Assembly (NCBI GenBank): GCA_017562135.1
Contig: QEYB01001479.1
Location: 124,001-188,000 of the forward strand
From: Dipylidium caninum
Taxonomy: Eukaryota; Platyhelminthes; Cestoda; Cyclophyllidea; Dipylidiidae
Direction: 5' to 3'
DNA length: 64,000 nucleotides
A program made the position numbers and the translations under genes. Under the pieces are notes generated by a model that did no database searches, had not been told where the DNA came from, and was given only the letters and a program-made list of their open reading frames with translations. Below are positions 41,901 to 53,967 of the stretch, one piece after another (position 1 is the first letter of the stretch; each line of letters begins with the position of its first letter).

Positions 41901-44900
41901 TTAATCGCATATATACCTGGGCAGGACCTCTGCTGTTCAGCAATGCCACTACCTCTTACACTGTAAACGCCAGAAATCACAACAGATTTAAACTTAAACT
42001 CCTATATGCAGGGTCTTTTGGCAGATCGAGAGATGTTGCATGAGCAAATAAACTACCTAAATCGTTGCCTGCGTCGATGGTTTGTGCATGGTGCTGAAGC
42101 CGTGACCGTCCCAATATCTACCAACGAAGACAACGTTGAAGGTGATACCCCTAAGGCCATCACGCAAACTGTCACTACTGATACCCTCTCCGGGGCCCCC
42201 CAACTTCGCGACGTATCTGTTGGTCATGATTACAATCCGGAGGTAAATATTTTTCTATTTCTTTCCCTCCCTAGCTATTTATACTGGTGCCGTTACCCTT
42301 AGGAAGTGTGAACGACACATTATTAGTAGAGTAGATTACTGACGACATTGTAACAATTTTGTGTCAAGTCTCTTGCCTTCAATGGTTTAACTTGGTTTTC
42401 AAATTCTCTTGTCGTATCGTTGCTCGATTTTAGTTACTTGAGTTCTATCCTGTTGTGCGTACGTTATTCTCAAAAACATACTTCGGCTGCTTCAGGTTTT
42501 TCTTTATTTCTTATTATTAGTTCTTACGGTAATTATTTTTAGATCGTACATTTTGTGGGTTTCTATTGTCAGTAATTTTGCCTCGATTTTTTTATTTAGT
42601 ACTGCTTCCTATTGAGTAGAAACATTGCTTTGCTCTTGCACGACTCTGTCGAAATTTCCTAAGGTTATTTCGTCCTTTTTGGTCGTCCCTTTTTTTACTT
42701 CGGAGACACGTTATTCATTGGCCAAAAGCTAGAAATAACTTTGTTCTTTTGGGTGCAAGCAAAATTTTCTTAGTATTTTGAATCTCAGGTATTTATTTAC
42801 TTGTTTGTCCTAACACGTCATTGACCGTTACTGATGATTCAAAAAAAATATTTGACTTCTAAAAGTTGAGTAATTTCCACTTATTCTTTCAAGAACAAGT
42901 GGGAGCCTGTTAGGTGTTAATCGGTTTTCTTCCTCCATTAAGGAGATGATCTCTCTTCATTAAAAAAATTTAGCTTTCCTCAAAACTTGGGATTTCTTCT
43001 CGCTGCTCTTCGTTGGTTGTATTCAATAAATGATGTGCGAGAGCACTCTTTTTTTCTGTTTTTTAACTACGATATTATTCTCATGGTTCTCCAAATTGTC
43101 AGTTCGACGACTTTCTCACTAATAGCCGAGCCGTGTTTGCTATTTCAGTCAAATTTGTTTCATCTGAACCATGAAATTTCAGTGAGTTTAATTTCCTTGG
43201 TTCTAGTTGTTTCCTCTGCTTTCTAATCCTATCCGTTACCTTCGTTGGAATCCAAATTTTCCCTCTCTCCCTAAATTTACCCCAATCCACTCCTCCTGTT
43301 GCCATCAAAATCATCCACTGTTTTAACAGACATTGAAAGTTCTACTAAATGCGGCAAAGTCGGAGCGTGACCACTACATTAGGCGTACTGATGAGCTTCA
43401 ATTTGAGATCTCTCGTCTAACTCATCTATGTAACCACAATCGCTCTCAGAAGTACTCAGCCTTATGTGTGAGTAAGCTTACCTTTCATCCACTCGTTCCT
43501 CTTCCTTACAATTCCTCCATCCTTCCCTTTTCTCCTTATTATTGCTTTATGAATAGGTCTTATCCAATTATGATTCCCTAATTTGTAGATAGACGAAGAC
43601 GACGACGAGAAGCTTGAAGCCGTTAAACGAGAACGCAATGAGCTTCAGATGACATTGAACAAATTCGAGCAGAATCTACTTGAGGTAAGTTCATCTCCCG
43701 TAATTTAGTAAGCACCTTAGATCCAGGATGAAGTTCGTTCCTTGCGTTCTGAGAGGGATTACCTTCTATTGGAGTTAGAAAAGGTAGGACTTACCTTTGA
43801 TATTATTATATAATTATTGTTAATTATATATTATTACTTTTTTGTTTAGGCATCTAAGTTAAACGGTCCAGTGTCCCATCCCACCTCATTTTCTGAATCT
43901 TTCGGCTCAGTAGATGTAAAGGCGTTGAATAATCAGCGGCATTGTAACGAAATGCCAAACTCCAATGATCCTCAGTGTGTCACAGACTTGGGTGAGGCGA
44001 CGCGGATCTCAGAGCACAGTAAAACTGTGGAACAGGACCAAAAGGGAGCTAACCCTTGTGTGATCAATGCAACTTTGGACGAGTATCGAAAAATATGGAG
44101 ACCTCCCAGAGGCACGCTAATGAACTTGAGCAACAGGTTGAACAATTGAGATATGAAATGGATTTGATAGCCTCCCAAAAGGTATGGTATACATTTTACT
44201 TTAATCTAAGTTGCTTAAACTTTTTCAGATTTGTCTGATTTCCTGTCATTAGTTTAATTCGTGTCAAGTTACACACATTTATTTCACTTTCATTTCGGGA
44301 AAAACATCCATATCTCCCTTGACATCGTTACAAATAGTGTTTTTCGCATGTTTTCAAATTTCTTTGCTTTATTTATCGAGAATTGCCTCCATTTAGTGGG
44401 ATACGGCCCTACCATAGAGTACACTCCATTATTTTGATGATTCGTCAACATATGCTAGTTTTACGAAGAAGGAGGATGGGCTGGCAAAGAGTTGACTCTT
44501 AGCCAAGTTTTGGGCCTTCGTCCTCATCCCTTTTAAACTTAATATCTAAGTTGAAGTCTATAAGTTTTCTTGTTGTTAGAATTGTTAAAACCTTAAATAT
44601 TTGTAATATAAATATAATATATGCAAATTCTTCACACATCGGAATTAGGTGAGGTTTCTCATACCCAGCACCTCAAATTATCGTAGATTGAAGTAAATGC
44701 GCATTTTATATATCAGAGGTTTTGTTTTTTTGTGCATCTTCTCACCGCTTGAACCTGGAACAACAGTTCGGTTTGGTTTTTTCCCCACGGTTTCCAAAAT
44801 TCCAATCCGACTAACACCCTGTCTCTTCTCAAATCTTGCAGTGTTCATAAGTCCACTGTACATTGTCTCAGCCATTCTTTGTGTATTTATTTTTTTAACC

Positions 44901-47900
44901 AAGGAGGAGGCTGAGAAGGGAAAGGAGCAAATCCAGACAGTATTAGCGCAAGTACGTAGTCAGAATTCTGCCTTGGCGAGCGAACTGATAATGCGCAAGA
45001 ATATGTACAATGATGCTGTCAGAGGAAAAAAAGTCTCCGACTCCACGGTGGCTGAGGTTCAGCGCGATCTTCAACGTCTGAGCGCCCATGTCGCGGAAAT
45101 GGAGACTGAGCTGAAGGTGAGTGGTCTTTGACTTCACTACTTCAAATTGTGTATTGTGAAGCAAATCTAGATTATAACAGCTCGAATTTGAGTGTTGTAA
45201 GGTGGTCTAGCCACCCCTTTACTGGTTGGTGTAAGTTTATGTGTGTGCTGGGGCCGTTATTTGGGGGCTGATGTCTTCTCCGACCTCCAGCGCAGCCGCG
45301 AAGAGGTGTCTCGTCTACGCCAGATTACTTCTCAACAGGATGCCGAGAAGGACGCCCTCCAGGCTACTCTCAACGACCGCATGGAAGACTTGGTAACCAT
45401 GCAAAATGACCTCGCAAAATGCACTCATCTACTTGATGAAAAGAAGGTGACACTTCTGTTTTGCTTTCTGGTCTTGTCTAACTTCACTATTCCATTTTTT
45501 CTCCTCAATCATTATGGTAAAATAAGTCTGAGTAATTCTATTTGGAGTAATTTTGCTTCCAAAAAATTGCGAAATTTGCGGTTTGTCCTTAGTGGATACC
45601 TTCTTTCTCTTTATGCAATTGGCCTCTTCTCTCTTGTATGTTAATGCACAAAGCGTGGGTCTTGGGAGAGCTGTCAAATTAATATATATAAGTGGCACTT
45701 TTTCGGGCGTTTTCTCTTGGCATGGAACTCTTAACGCGTTTTGACAATAATTCCCAACAAATGACATACATACCAACATCATTTACAAAATATACTCCAT
45801 ACCTGGGAACCGTTAGCTGATACACACAGATTTGGCTTGGGTATTCAATGCATAAGTCGAGGAGTTTGAGAAATTACTGTTACCTTTTCACGTACGCTTG
45901 TTTTTTGTCGATACTACCACAAAGTTGCGTAATTTGTGAATTATGTCGGGTGTATTTACATTACTGTGTTGACAAAAATAAATGTGACAGTACACAAAAT
46001 AACCTTGTTTATTGGTCATGAAGTGTTTGCTCTTCCTTACAGTTCCATCATTCTCTAAAACACGTATACTTATTCTTCTATAGAGACATTGAAGACTAAA
46101 CTGTTTACTCATACCACTCAAACTGTCGAGACCATCAGAGGTGTATTTTATCGGAAGTGAACTCCTTAGATAAGACGTGGAATCTGTGTTTTAGCCTATC
46201 CTGAAGGGGGCATGAGTCAATTTGACATCCGAGCTGGTATTGTTGGGAAGGCGGTACATGATGGTGATTTTCCTTTTGGTTACAAGGAAAAGCCTTTTAA
46301 ATTAACGTCAAGCCCATTCATTTGGGCGAACAATAAATTCAATCATCGCCGCTACAAGGGAAAAGTATTTTTTGCATAACACGCCCTTATTTGCTGCACT
46401 AAAACTGTGTTGGCGATATTGGTTATGGGTAGATTCTCGCCTGACACAACAGTCCACAATCTTCCCGATTTGCGTTTCTTCTTTAAGTGGACGTGGAAGG
46501 CGTTCCAACTTCACTAATATGACGTCATCGCCATCGCAGCCTTGACGCATTGGGTGGCCTCTTCGTAGTTGTGAAGTGACAGATCGTTTAGACTAATCGA
46601 TATCGATCGTCCTGCGCGTAAACGCACCTGTTAGCGCCCGAGTAGGGCGAAAACCATGCCTACGTGGTTCTTATTCGATAGACGATCTCTAATTCACGAG
46701 GCGCCTTTAATGCATACCACAGAAATATAGAGTCGTTGAAAATTGTTCCGTTAATTTCATTGTTTTTAGTTGTAATATGTGCATAGTCTATCATGGCCTT
46801 ACACCAATACTCTTTCTTTTGACCCTAAAACTACGAATCTACAAAGATTGAATTCGGTATATTCTACGTTAATGGTATGGGTTGTCTTGACGGCTAGACC
46901 TTGTGGCATAATCAAATAAATTAAACCCCTCTACCACACACCCTTCTCGATAGTCAACTCCTAAAATGCTTCTTTTGCGAATCACTTGTTTAAAATCTTT
47001 AAAGTTTTGGTATATTTTACTTTTTTGTTGATTTGCAGGAAGTGTAGTTCGCCTTATTTTTTGCAGCAAATCTTGAGCAGTACCGAATTTCGTCTGCGTC
47101 AAGTCACTGAGATGGCGGCGGAGCGAGATCGTGAGGTTCGAACAATGGCAGAACGACTCAAGGAATTGGAAACTTCTACTCAGGTTGCGAACCAAAGTCG
47201 GCTTATGTGGGAGGAAAAGTACTTCAAAGCCAAGGTGCTTCCGTCGAATCTCACCACTCCATTTCTCTATCATTCTTTTATGTAGCTGAGTGAACCTAGT
47301 TAATTTTTTTTTGTCCTTTGAGTGTCATGACGGTCTAAATAAAATTATCTACTGGAGATACGAGAAAACGGAACATTCTTGCCTATTTACTTAAACTTTG
47401 GCCATTCTTTTACGAACAGTAAATTATCTATTTTGATTTTTGTCAACATATTGATGTATAAACATTGAAGTGTTTTGATCACACCGTAGGTTTCAGGGGT
47501 ATTAGCCTAGCTTTATGCCTTCGTCGTCAGTACTGCATAACACTATTCGGATGTTCAGTTTCATCTGTCCACATTTTTTTGCCATAGTCTAAGGAATGTT
47601 CTTTTACTTCGCTTCATTCATTTTTTCATCACGGCCTTCTTTTTTACTGTACTTCGTGTTCAGGACGATGTGGTGGTTCTCAGTGACGAAGTTCAAAGTT
47701 TAAAAGCTCGTTTGGAAGGGACCCACAATGAGAATACGGATCTTCAAAGTCGTCTTAAAGATGCTCTTCAAAATCTATCCTCCTCCGATTTGGCCATGGA
47801 AACCAAGTTGAATGAGTACAAGAATCTCCTGTTGCAATATGGGTAAGATGTTACTTCCTATTTTTTGATCCTCTCCATACCCGCATATTAATTCTTGTTG

Positions 47901-50295
47901 ATATATGTGACTTCTCTCGCTTCCTAAATAGGCCAATTGGAATTTTGAACCAAGTGAGAAAACAAGGCGACTTGCCTTACTAACATATCCTTTTTTACTG
48001 CCACTAAAAATGGCATAAAAGTGCCTTGAAGACTTCATAAATAGCTGCCAAATTCTTTGCCATTCCTCTACTATATTTACTACATCCTTTTGCTAATCGT
48101 GATTGCCTCATAAAATCGGCCACAGTGACAGTAATTATGGGCATCGCATTAATCCCATGTGAAGAGACATTTATGCTTCCCAGCATATTATTTTTAATTG
48201 ATGGACTTTTGGCAGTCTAAGAACACCTTCGAAAGGCATCGCTGTTTGTATGCCCAAATTGTAGTCGCGGTCTGCAGCAACTCTCCCATTTCCGAGTTTT
48301 TCGGGCAATACTAATATGTGGACGCTCTTGCAATTTGCCTCCTTTTCTTCAGCATTATTATTTTGGCTCTTACAGTCACTTCAAACCCGAGACACCCGTT
48401 ATTGTTTAATGCATAACGTGAGACAATGGAATTTTGAATTGGTACAAAAAAGACAGTAGGAGTCTTTATTAAATTAATTTGAAATAATTTGTATCTTTTT
48501 GTTATTTCTCTGAATTTATCCTTCTATCTTTCCTCCGCAGTTCATTAAGTAAAGAGTTTGAGGTAATGTCAAAGCGTAATGGAGAGCTCGAGCGAACGTT
48601 GGCCGAGGTGGAGAAGGCGTTGCAGGGGAAGGAGGCTGTTGTGAGAAGCCACCTTGACCGCGCTCAAAAGGCGGAGCTTGAAGCTTTGAATGCGAAGCGC
48701 GAATGCGCCGTTGCGGAAGAAAAGGTGTCTCTCTACCTCTCTTGTTGACATCTTTTCCCTTTCCATCTCTGCATTCAATTTGTGGGTTTTGTATTTTGGT
48801 CGTTTGGACACACACACACTCATGAGCTATGGTTTCCCATATTTTTAGCCTTACAAAAAAATTTCCTCATTGCTTCATAGTTATTTGTTGCCTTTATTTG
48901 AGATTTTTCTCTTTGAATGACATTTTGTAACTTCCAGTATTGGTATTATTCTTAGCCTACATTATGCCGACTTTTTGACCTGGCTATTTTCATAAGTCGA
49001 AATTTATGAAAGCTTTCTTATATCTCTCTACGTTTTCAGGATTGCTTGCTTTAACTCTGCTTTTTTGCCGTTAATTTGGTAATTCCTCCCACTTTATTCT
49101 TCTTAAAAGAAGGCTCCATGTTTTTGTGTTAATAGATTCTTTGCCAAAAACTAAATTCAGGACCAGCTTCCTTTGTTGATACTTGGAAAATCTATTAATC
49201 TTAAGTAGTCTAACTCCAATGCATTTATGTGTGCTTGGTAGGTATCAAATATGCCTACTACATAACAGGGTGGATGCAAAAAAACTAAGGTGAATGTTCT
49301 TTTTTTCTTACAAACTGCTCCTCGTCCACCTTAGTGCGCCCTTCTGGGCACCGCTGCAGAGCGGGCGGAGTCGCGAGCGCGCCAATTAGACGGGGAGGTA
49401 GAAGAGGTGCGTCGCGACCTTGCGGCGACCCGCGACCTCGCCTTCGCCCTGCAGTCCCGCCTCGATGTTGCCGCCGGTCACTCGGCCACTGCTGGGTCCG
49501 ATCCCGTCACCAAACCGGCTGAATGGAAACGTAATTCCCATAAAGTTCTTGAGGTAATTACCCCTTCCCTTTATCGCCCTATCATTTAATCTCTAGATAA
49601 AGACTTAGCAATGCTAACAGTCAACTATCTTAATTTTTGCAAAAGTTCAATTTCTTCTTGCTTTCTCCCTTATCATTAATAAGGTTTTTCTCCATAATTC
49701 ACTTTGAACCATTTTGTTTGTGCTCTTTTAGATAACTTTTTCCTTCTCGTCTCTCATTTTCTAGACTGCACATTATCGGGACATGGTGCAACAGCTGGAA
49801 CTGCTTCTTTCCGTTGCTCGAGAAAACCAAGTGCGTCTCCAAGCTTCTCTCGACGTGAGTTATCCTTCGTCCTTAGGACGCACCTCAATAAACTCATTTC
49901 TCATGGATTCAACTTCTTAGTTTTCCGCTCTGTGTTAAAAAGTTCAGAAGATTTTTTATTATATTATATATATATCCATCAGGAAGGATGGATGGAAAGT
50001 AGAACTTTGTGGATGTATTTGAATTCCCATTACAAGGACCACTAACTTACAATCAAATTCTATACTCTTCACAAAAACTGGCTCAATGACAATGAATAAC
50101 CTAATCACAGCTCGTTCAACAGTCACTGACATCCTGGTTCTGTATATCCAGGAGAAAACAAGAGAATGTGAACAGCTGCTGTCCCGCTCACCAAGTCTTG
50201 GACTTGGCTGCTCCAGAAGCAACGGCTCTTCACAAGCAACACACAACCAATCGTCAGCATTCCAATACAGGAACGGGAGTCGCAAACGTCGTTAA
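38911..50295 (+). CDS. CEP135: Centrosomal protein CEP135-like, 20 exons, two apparent frameshifts
   Basis: CEP135 (Bld10) is a long coiled-coil protein of the centriole cartwheel, linking SAS-6 to microtubules. Exons: 38911-39193, 39224-39343, 39504-39676, 39961-40073, 40312-40600, 41000-41089, 41155-41363, 42012-42242, 43330-43467, 43589-43684, 43721-43783, 43850-44181, 44904-45116, 45291-45446, 47067-47234, 47664-47842, 48541-48724, 49335-49553, 49765-49854, 50152-50295. The N terminus (RKKLNILGYKEPL, LVERLLNDL) matches the conserved CEP135 start, and exon 5 holds the QVDLLQMRNTDLEK block. Nearly all later exons are heptad-rich. Exons 6 and 12 each need one added base to stay in frame (see findings); with both the total is 3,492 nt, about 1,163 residues, against 1,140 in human. 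TSGA10, a paralogue, is less likely because of the N terminus. The last exon is open in a second frame. Confidence 0.87.
39194..39223 (+). other. 30-nt, stop-free intron in CEP135
   Basis: It starts GTGGGGTGC and ends ATCTTCTTAG, joining FYETKIE to LNDKIRHL in a continuous coil. A multiple of three without a stop, it can also be read through, adding ten residues. Splicing is preferred because of intact GT-AG ends and the broken heptad pattern otherwise. Confidence 0.65.
42243..43329 (+). other. CEP135 intron 8 (1.1 kb)
   Basis: This strongly T-rich intron on the transcribed strand separates two in-phase exons. Frames inside are short and hydrophobic, as expected from T-rich non-coding sequence. 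Nothing else was seen. Confidence 0.6.
45447..47066 (+). other. CEP135 intron 14 (1.6 kb)
   Basis: This is the longest clear gap between CEP135 exons, together with those near 42,243-43,329. Around 46,540-46,720 it becomes richer in CpG, and a minus-strand frame at 46,308-46,550 contains a charged stretch (LVKLERLPRPLKEET). It may be a decayed mobile-element copy, but I cannot name a family. Confidence 0.4.
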
Positions 50296-52462
50296 CTCAT
50301 CTACTGCGCTCACACAGAACGCCAACGCAAAAGTGGCAGAGGAAAGCCAACTCCTCCTTTTCTACAAACCCCTTCATCCAACACTGTCAACTAGCTCAAC
50401 GGCTTCATTATCGTTGGGCGAAACCTGTATAGCCAATCCAGCTAGCTCTGGAATGGCCACACCGAGACCATCTTCAGGCAACCCCCCTGGATCTTCTGGG
50501 TAGTGTACTCGTCCTGCTCTCTTGGCGGCAGGGGGGGTGTTCTACGTATTTACATTTTGTGGTTATTTTGATTCATGGCGTGAGGCTACTACCCACCTAG
50601 TTACCGGCGGCAGCCATTTCAACCGTTGAGTCAATGCTTAAAGTTATTTTATGTGAAATTTTTAATTCCATGTTATATTTGACTTGGTCAAGTGTGTTTT
50701 CTGATTTTCACCGTTTGTTTTTCGGCGCGTGACTTGTAAGACTTTCCCTACCATGATTATTCGAACAGCTTTATTCCACATTGGCATTGTGGAGAAACCA
50801 CATGTTGGTTTCATTTTTGGTTATTGCGGGAATAATGTAGTAAAGTAGTGGAAGTTTGGTTTCGGTCGCCAATTTGGAAGTTGGTATTCTGTATTATGGG
50901 TCATAATTTAAGTGAAAATGTGACTGATTATGGAGCCGAAACGTTTGGAACTGATAACAGCGCCTGCGTCATTGAGGTCCTATCAACACCAGGTGTAGTT
51001 AACGCAGGTGTGTTTTTTCAAGCCAAAACCTTGGCATTGATAGGACTTTTCCGTGAATCTTAGCGTATCACTTGCACAAAGAACCTTTCATCTCCCTACT
51101 CTTCAGTGATTCGGAAATCCAGAAGTTTCCAATGGCACATAGAAACCACTCTGCTCTTCCCGTTGTTGAGACCGGTATGGCCTCAGACTCCCCTTCCTCC
51201 ACTGCTGACAGCTGTGACGATATTTTGAAAGTCACTCCGGCTTATGTCCCACTTGAGATGGGCCATTACAAACACGAATGTTTTCAACCTTGCGACTCCG
51301 TTAATGGATGCTGAATCGGCACTAATAACATTTTCGAGGAGAAGTCATCCGTTAACCAATCAATCGATGTCAACGTGAGTTGCCGAGTTTTTTCCACGGG
51401 GTCCTGACTCCGGCAAACCTTCTCGCTTATTAGTTCATGTTTGACCATTGTTCTTTTTCAGTTTAGTGATAATTTATTTTGGTTTCCAGTTGAGATTTGT
51501 TGAATATGGGAGTCTGGATTATCTTAGAACTCGGAAGCTAGCAAAATTCGGAGGTTGTAAAGTTCTTTCTTTCCTCCAGGTTTAACGAGTCGTCGACCAA
51601 AATCTGCGAAGCATTGCGTGTTTACGAGATCAAATCAACGATACTTCCTTAATCTCATTACTAACCCCCAGTTTTCAGTAGCTAACTGCTCCATAGCCTC
51701 TAATTCACTTTCTTCCGTGTCCCACTGTAAAAAAAACCTTGTGGCTTGATTTTCATTGTTGTATGCGTTTACCCTTAATGTGACATTCACTGGGAACCTT
51801 TATTTCTCGTTACTATGATCCATCATTCCTTATTTTCTATCGGGAGTGAAGAATGAAAGAACTGAGGTTAAAGTTACCTCAGTCTCAAGAAAGTGATCTT
51901 ATTTGGACCTGTCTTCTTTTTGTATTTAGGGGCCTCGGGCGGGTGCCGTGCTCCAGAACAATTTTTAAGAGGTTTAAATTAACAGCTAGAAGTAGCCTCG
52001 TCGAGTGAAGTATATCCGCGAAAATGGGACGTCTTGAGTGCGGGAGCGCTACGTGGAGTGGGAGGCACTCATAATTTTGTTTTGTGGCCAAATTTTGGAA
52101 AGCTACGCAAGGTGACGTTCTCGCTAAAGATTTTATTGCAATTGAATCAATAACCAAATGGCGAGTGTGGCTTTACGTATATTATCTGGAGGAATCGAAT
52201 TTGGCGTTTTTTCGTGTAGAAAACGATTTCAATTTCCTCTCATTTACGATTTTCGTAAAATGACCCAAATTTTCAAAATTGCTACTAAATAGCTTCTTTC
52301 CGGCATTTAACTAAAATGTTGAAGTCGTGTTTTTTTAAACTATTCAGTAGTAAATGATTTACATGAGGTTAAGATGAAATCACAAATAAATTAATTGTTT
52401 AGCTATACCGTGGCGTCATCATAGCTCCCACCGGGTTTCGCTTTCCTTTTTGCCGCCTGTTA
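50296..52462. other. CEP135-hnRNP spacer with an unrecognised candidate
   Basis: This 2.2 kb stretch follows the CEP135 stop. The first 200 bases are open in an alternative CEP135 frame to 50,503. A separate plus-strand candidate lies at 50,896-51,379. From 51,400 to 52,462 I see only short frames; the last few hundred bases probably contain the promoter and 5' UTR of the hnRNP gene. Confidence 0.5.
50896..51314 (+). CDS. Unrecognised candidate gene, possibly two exons
   Basis: I do not recognise this product. An ATG at 50,896 begins an acidic, Ser/Thr-rich stretch (MGHNLSENVTDYGAE) that could splice near 50,992 or 51,006. A second open stretch after a plausible acceptor (TACTCTTCAG, ending near 51,107) encodes a Ser/Pro/Asp-rich segment (ASDSPSSTADSCDD) that stops at 51,314. 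After the stop the same frame continues acidic up to a good GTGAGT donor near 51,380. The two halves do not join in phase with the splice sites I can see, so the model is weak. It may be non-coding. Confidence 0.25.
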
Positions 52463-53375
52463 ATGATGTACGGTCGCCACTCAGAGAATAACAATAGCAG
52501 GACAGAACAATACAGGAAGCTTTTTATTGGAGGTCTTACACACAACACAACAGAGGATCATCTGAAAGAATATTATTCTACATGGGGTGAAATCGTAGAT
52601 GTTGTGGTCATGAAGGACCCACAAACCGGCCGTTCTCGCGGTTTTGGATTTGTTACTTATAAGGAGCCTGAAATGGTTGATGCCGCTCAGGCAAATCGTC
52701 CTCACGAAATTGATGGTAAAATAGTGGAGGCTAAGAGAGCAATGCCCAGGGAAGATTCTTCATGTGCCGAGGCCCATATGACAGTCAAGAAACTGTATGT
52801 TGGTGGCCTAAGGAGAGATGTTACCACGGAAGACTTGCAGGAGCACTTTTCTAAGTATGGGAAGATTGTAGATTGTGAAGTTGTCACATCGAAAGATACA
52901 AACACCTCGAGAGGCTTCGGTTTCGTCACGTTTGACGATTACGATCCAGTTGACAAAGCTATCCTTTACAAGCCGCACATCATTAAGTCTAGTCGATCTG
53001 ATGTTAGAAAGGCTTTGAGTCGTGAGGAGATGAACACGATAAAAAGGAAAGCAGATTACCGACAGGATTACGGTTATGGTGGTGGCTATCGGAATTTTGG
53101 CTACGGGCATCCCGGAGATTACAGTGGTTATCCTCCTCACGGGTACGGTGCTCCTGGATACCCGATAGGTAGGACGAAGTCTATTTATATCCCCTTTAGG
53201 TGGTTATCACGATACCTGGGACCCATACCCACCAAATGGGTGTTGGAATAACGGTATGGGCGATGGCTTTGGGCACTATGGCGGTCAGAGTTATGGTGGC
53301 GGTCCGATGAGAGGTCCTCCTGGAGGTGGCTATCAACGTAATCAACCTTATGGAGGTAATTACAGCCGTCGTTAG
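52463..53375 (+). CDS. hnRNP A/B-type protein, tandem RRMs and Gly-rich tail
   Basis: This is an hnRNP A1/A2B1-like RNA-binding protein (Hrb87F/squid type in flies), acting in splicing and mRNA transport. Exon 1 is 52463-53168 and exon 2 is 53200-53375, giving 293 residues. RRM1 has RNP2 LFIGGL and RNP1 RGFGFVTY; RRM2 has LYVGGL and RGFGFVTF. The linker and the DDYDPVD/KALSREEM blocks match hnRNP A/B more closely than Musashi. The tail is Gly/Tyr/Pro-rich with RGPPGG and an Arg-Arg end. The intron is only 31 nt; reading through it would replace the whole Gly-rich end with a short unrelated tail. Exact orthology within the hnRNP A/B/D group is not settled. Confidence 0.93.
53169..53199 (+). 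other. 31-nt intron in the hnRNP gene
   Basis: The intron begins GTAGGACG and ends CCCCTTTAG. Removing it joins Gly codon G|GT and restores the Gly/Tyr-rich frame. Retention instead gives an alternative C terminus that stops at 53,251. Confidence 0.85.
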
Positions 53376-53967
53376 CGAGGGGTAGGTCAACTAGACTTCA
53401 GGTAGACAAGATCAGCGGATCGTGAGGCGTAGTTAATGCTCTTTTCAATTTTGTAGGGCTTTGAGGTTGCAGGCTTAAGTGTAGCGCAGGCATTTTGCCA
53501 CAGTATGAGCCTGAATCGTCGTGAATTCGTAGCCACCTACACAGATCCTTTGTACAGCTTCAGGATTCATCTTCTACCTTTTATCCAATCCACTCTGTCA
53601 TATTTTATTTTATAACTGGTATCGTCCGCTCTACCTTAGGGTCCATGTTTATCGCCTAAGCCTTGAGACAGTATTTATCAGCTATATGGTCGCATGTTTG
53701 TTCATTGTCGATTTGTCCTTGACGTGAAATAAATGGTTGCCAACTCAACAGTCAGTTAATTAGCCGGAGATAGAAAATAGCTGTACATGCGCTGTTCAAA
53801 ACGCAGAGTTGAGTTTAACGCATTTTTTATAACTTTGTCCTTTTTTATAATAAATTATTTTAGTCGCACGGTGGCTTTTTGAATTTGAGCGGATTTGAAT
53901 ACGCCACGTCTGTCTAGGTTTAGTGTAAACGGGCTGAATCGTGGCAAGTGTCTTTGGCGAGCTTTCA
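53376..53967. other. Convergent 3' region between hnRNP and DARS2
   Basis: The hnRNP gene (plus) and DARS2 (minus) end toward each other here. It should hold both 3' untranslated regions. A plus-strand AATAAA lies at 53,728-53,733. I see no other coding signal. Confidence 0.7.
53728..53733 (+). terminator. Poly(A) signal AATAAA for the hnRNP gene
   Basis: A canonical hexamer lies about 350 nt after the hnRNP stop codon. It predicts a 3' untranslated region of roughly 370-390 nt. The match is seen directly; its use is inferred. Confidence 0.6.
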
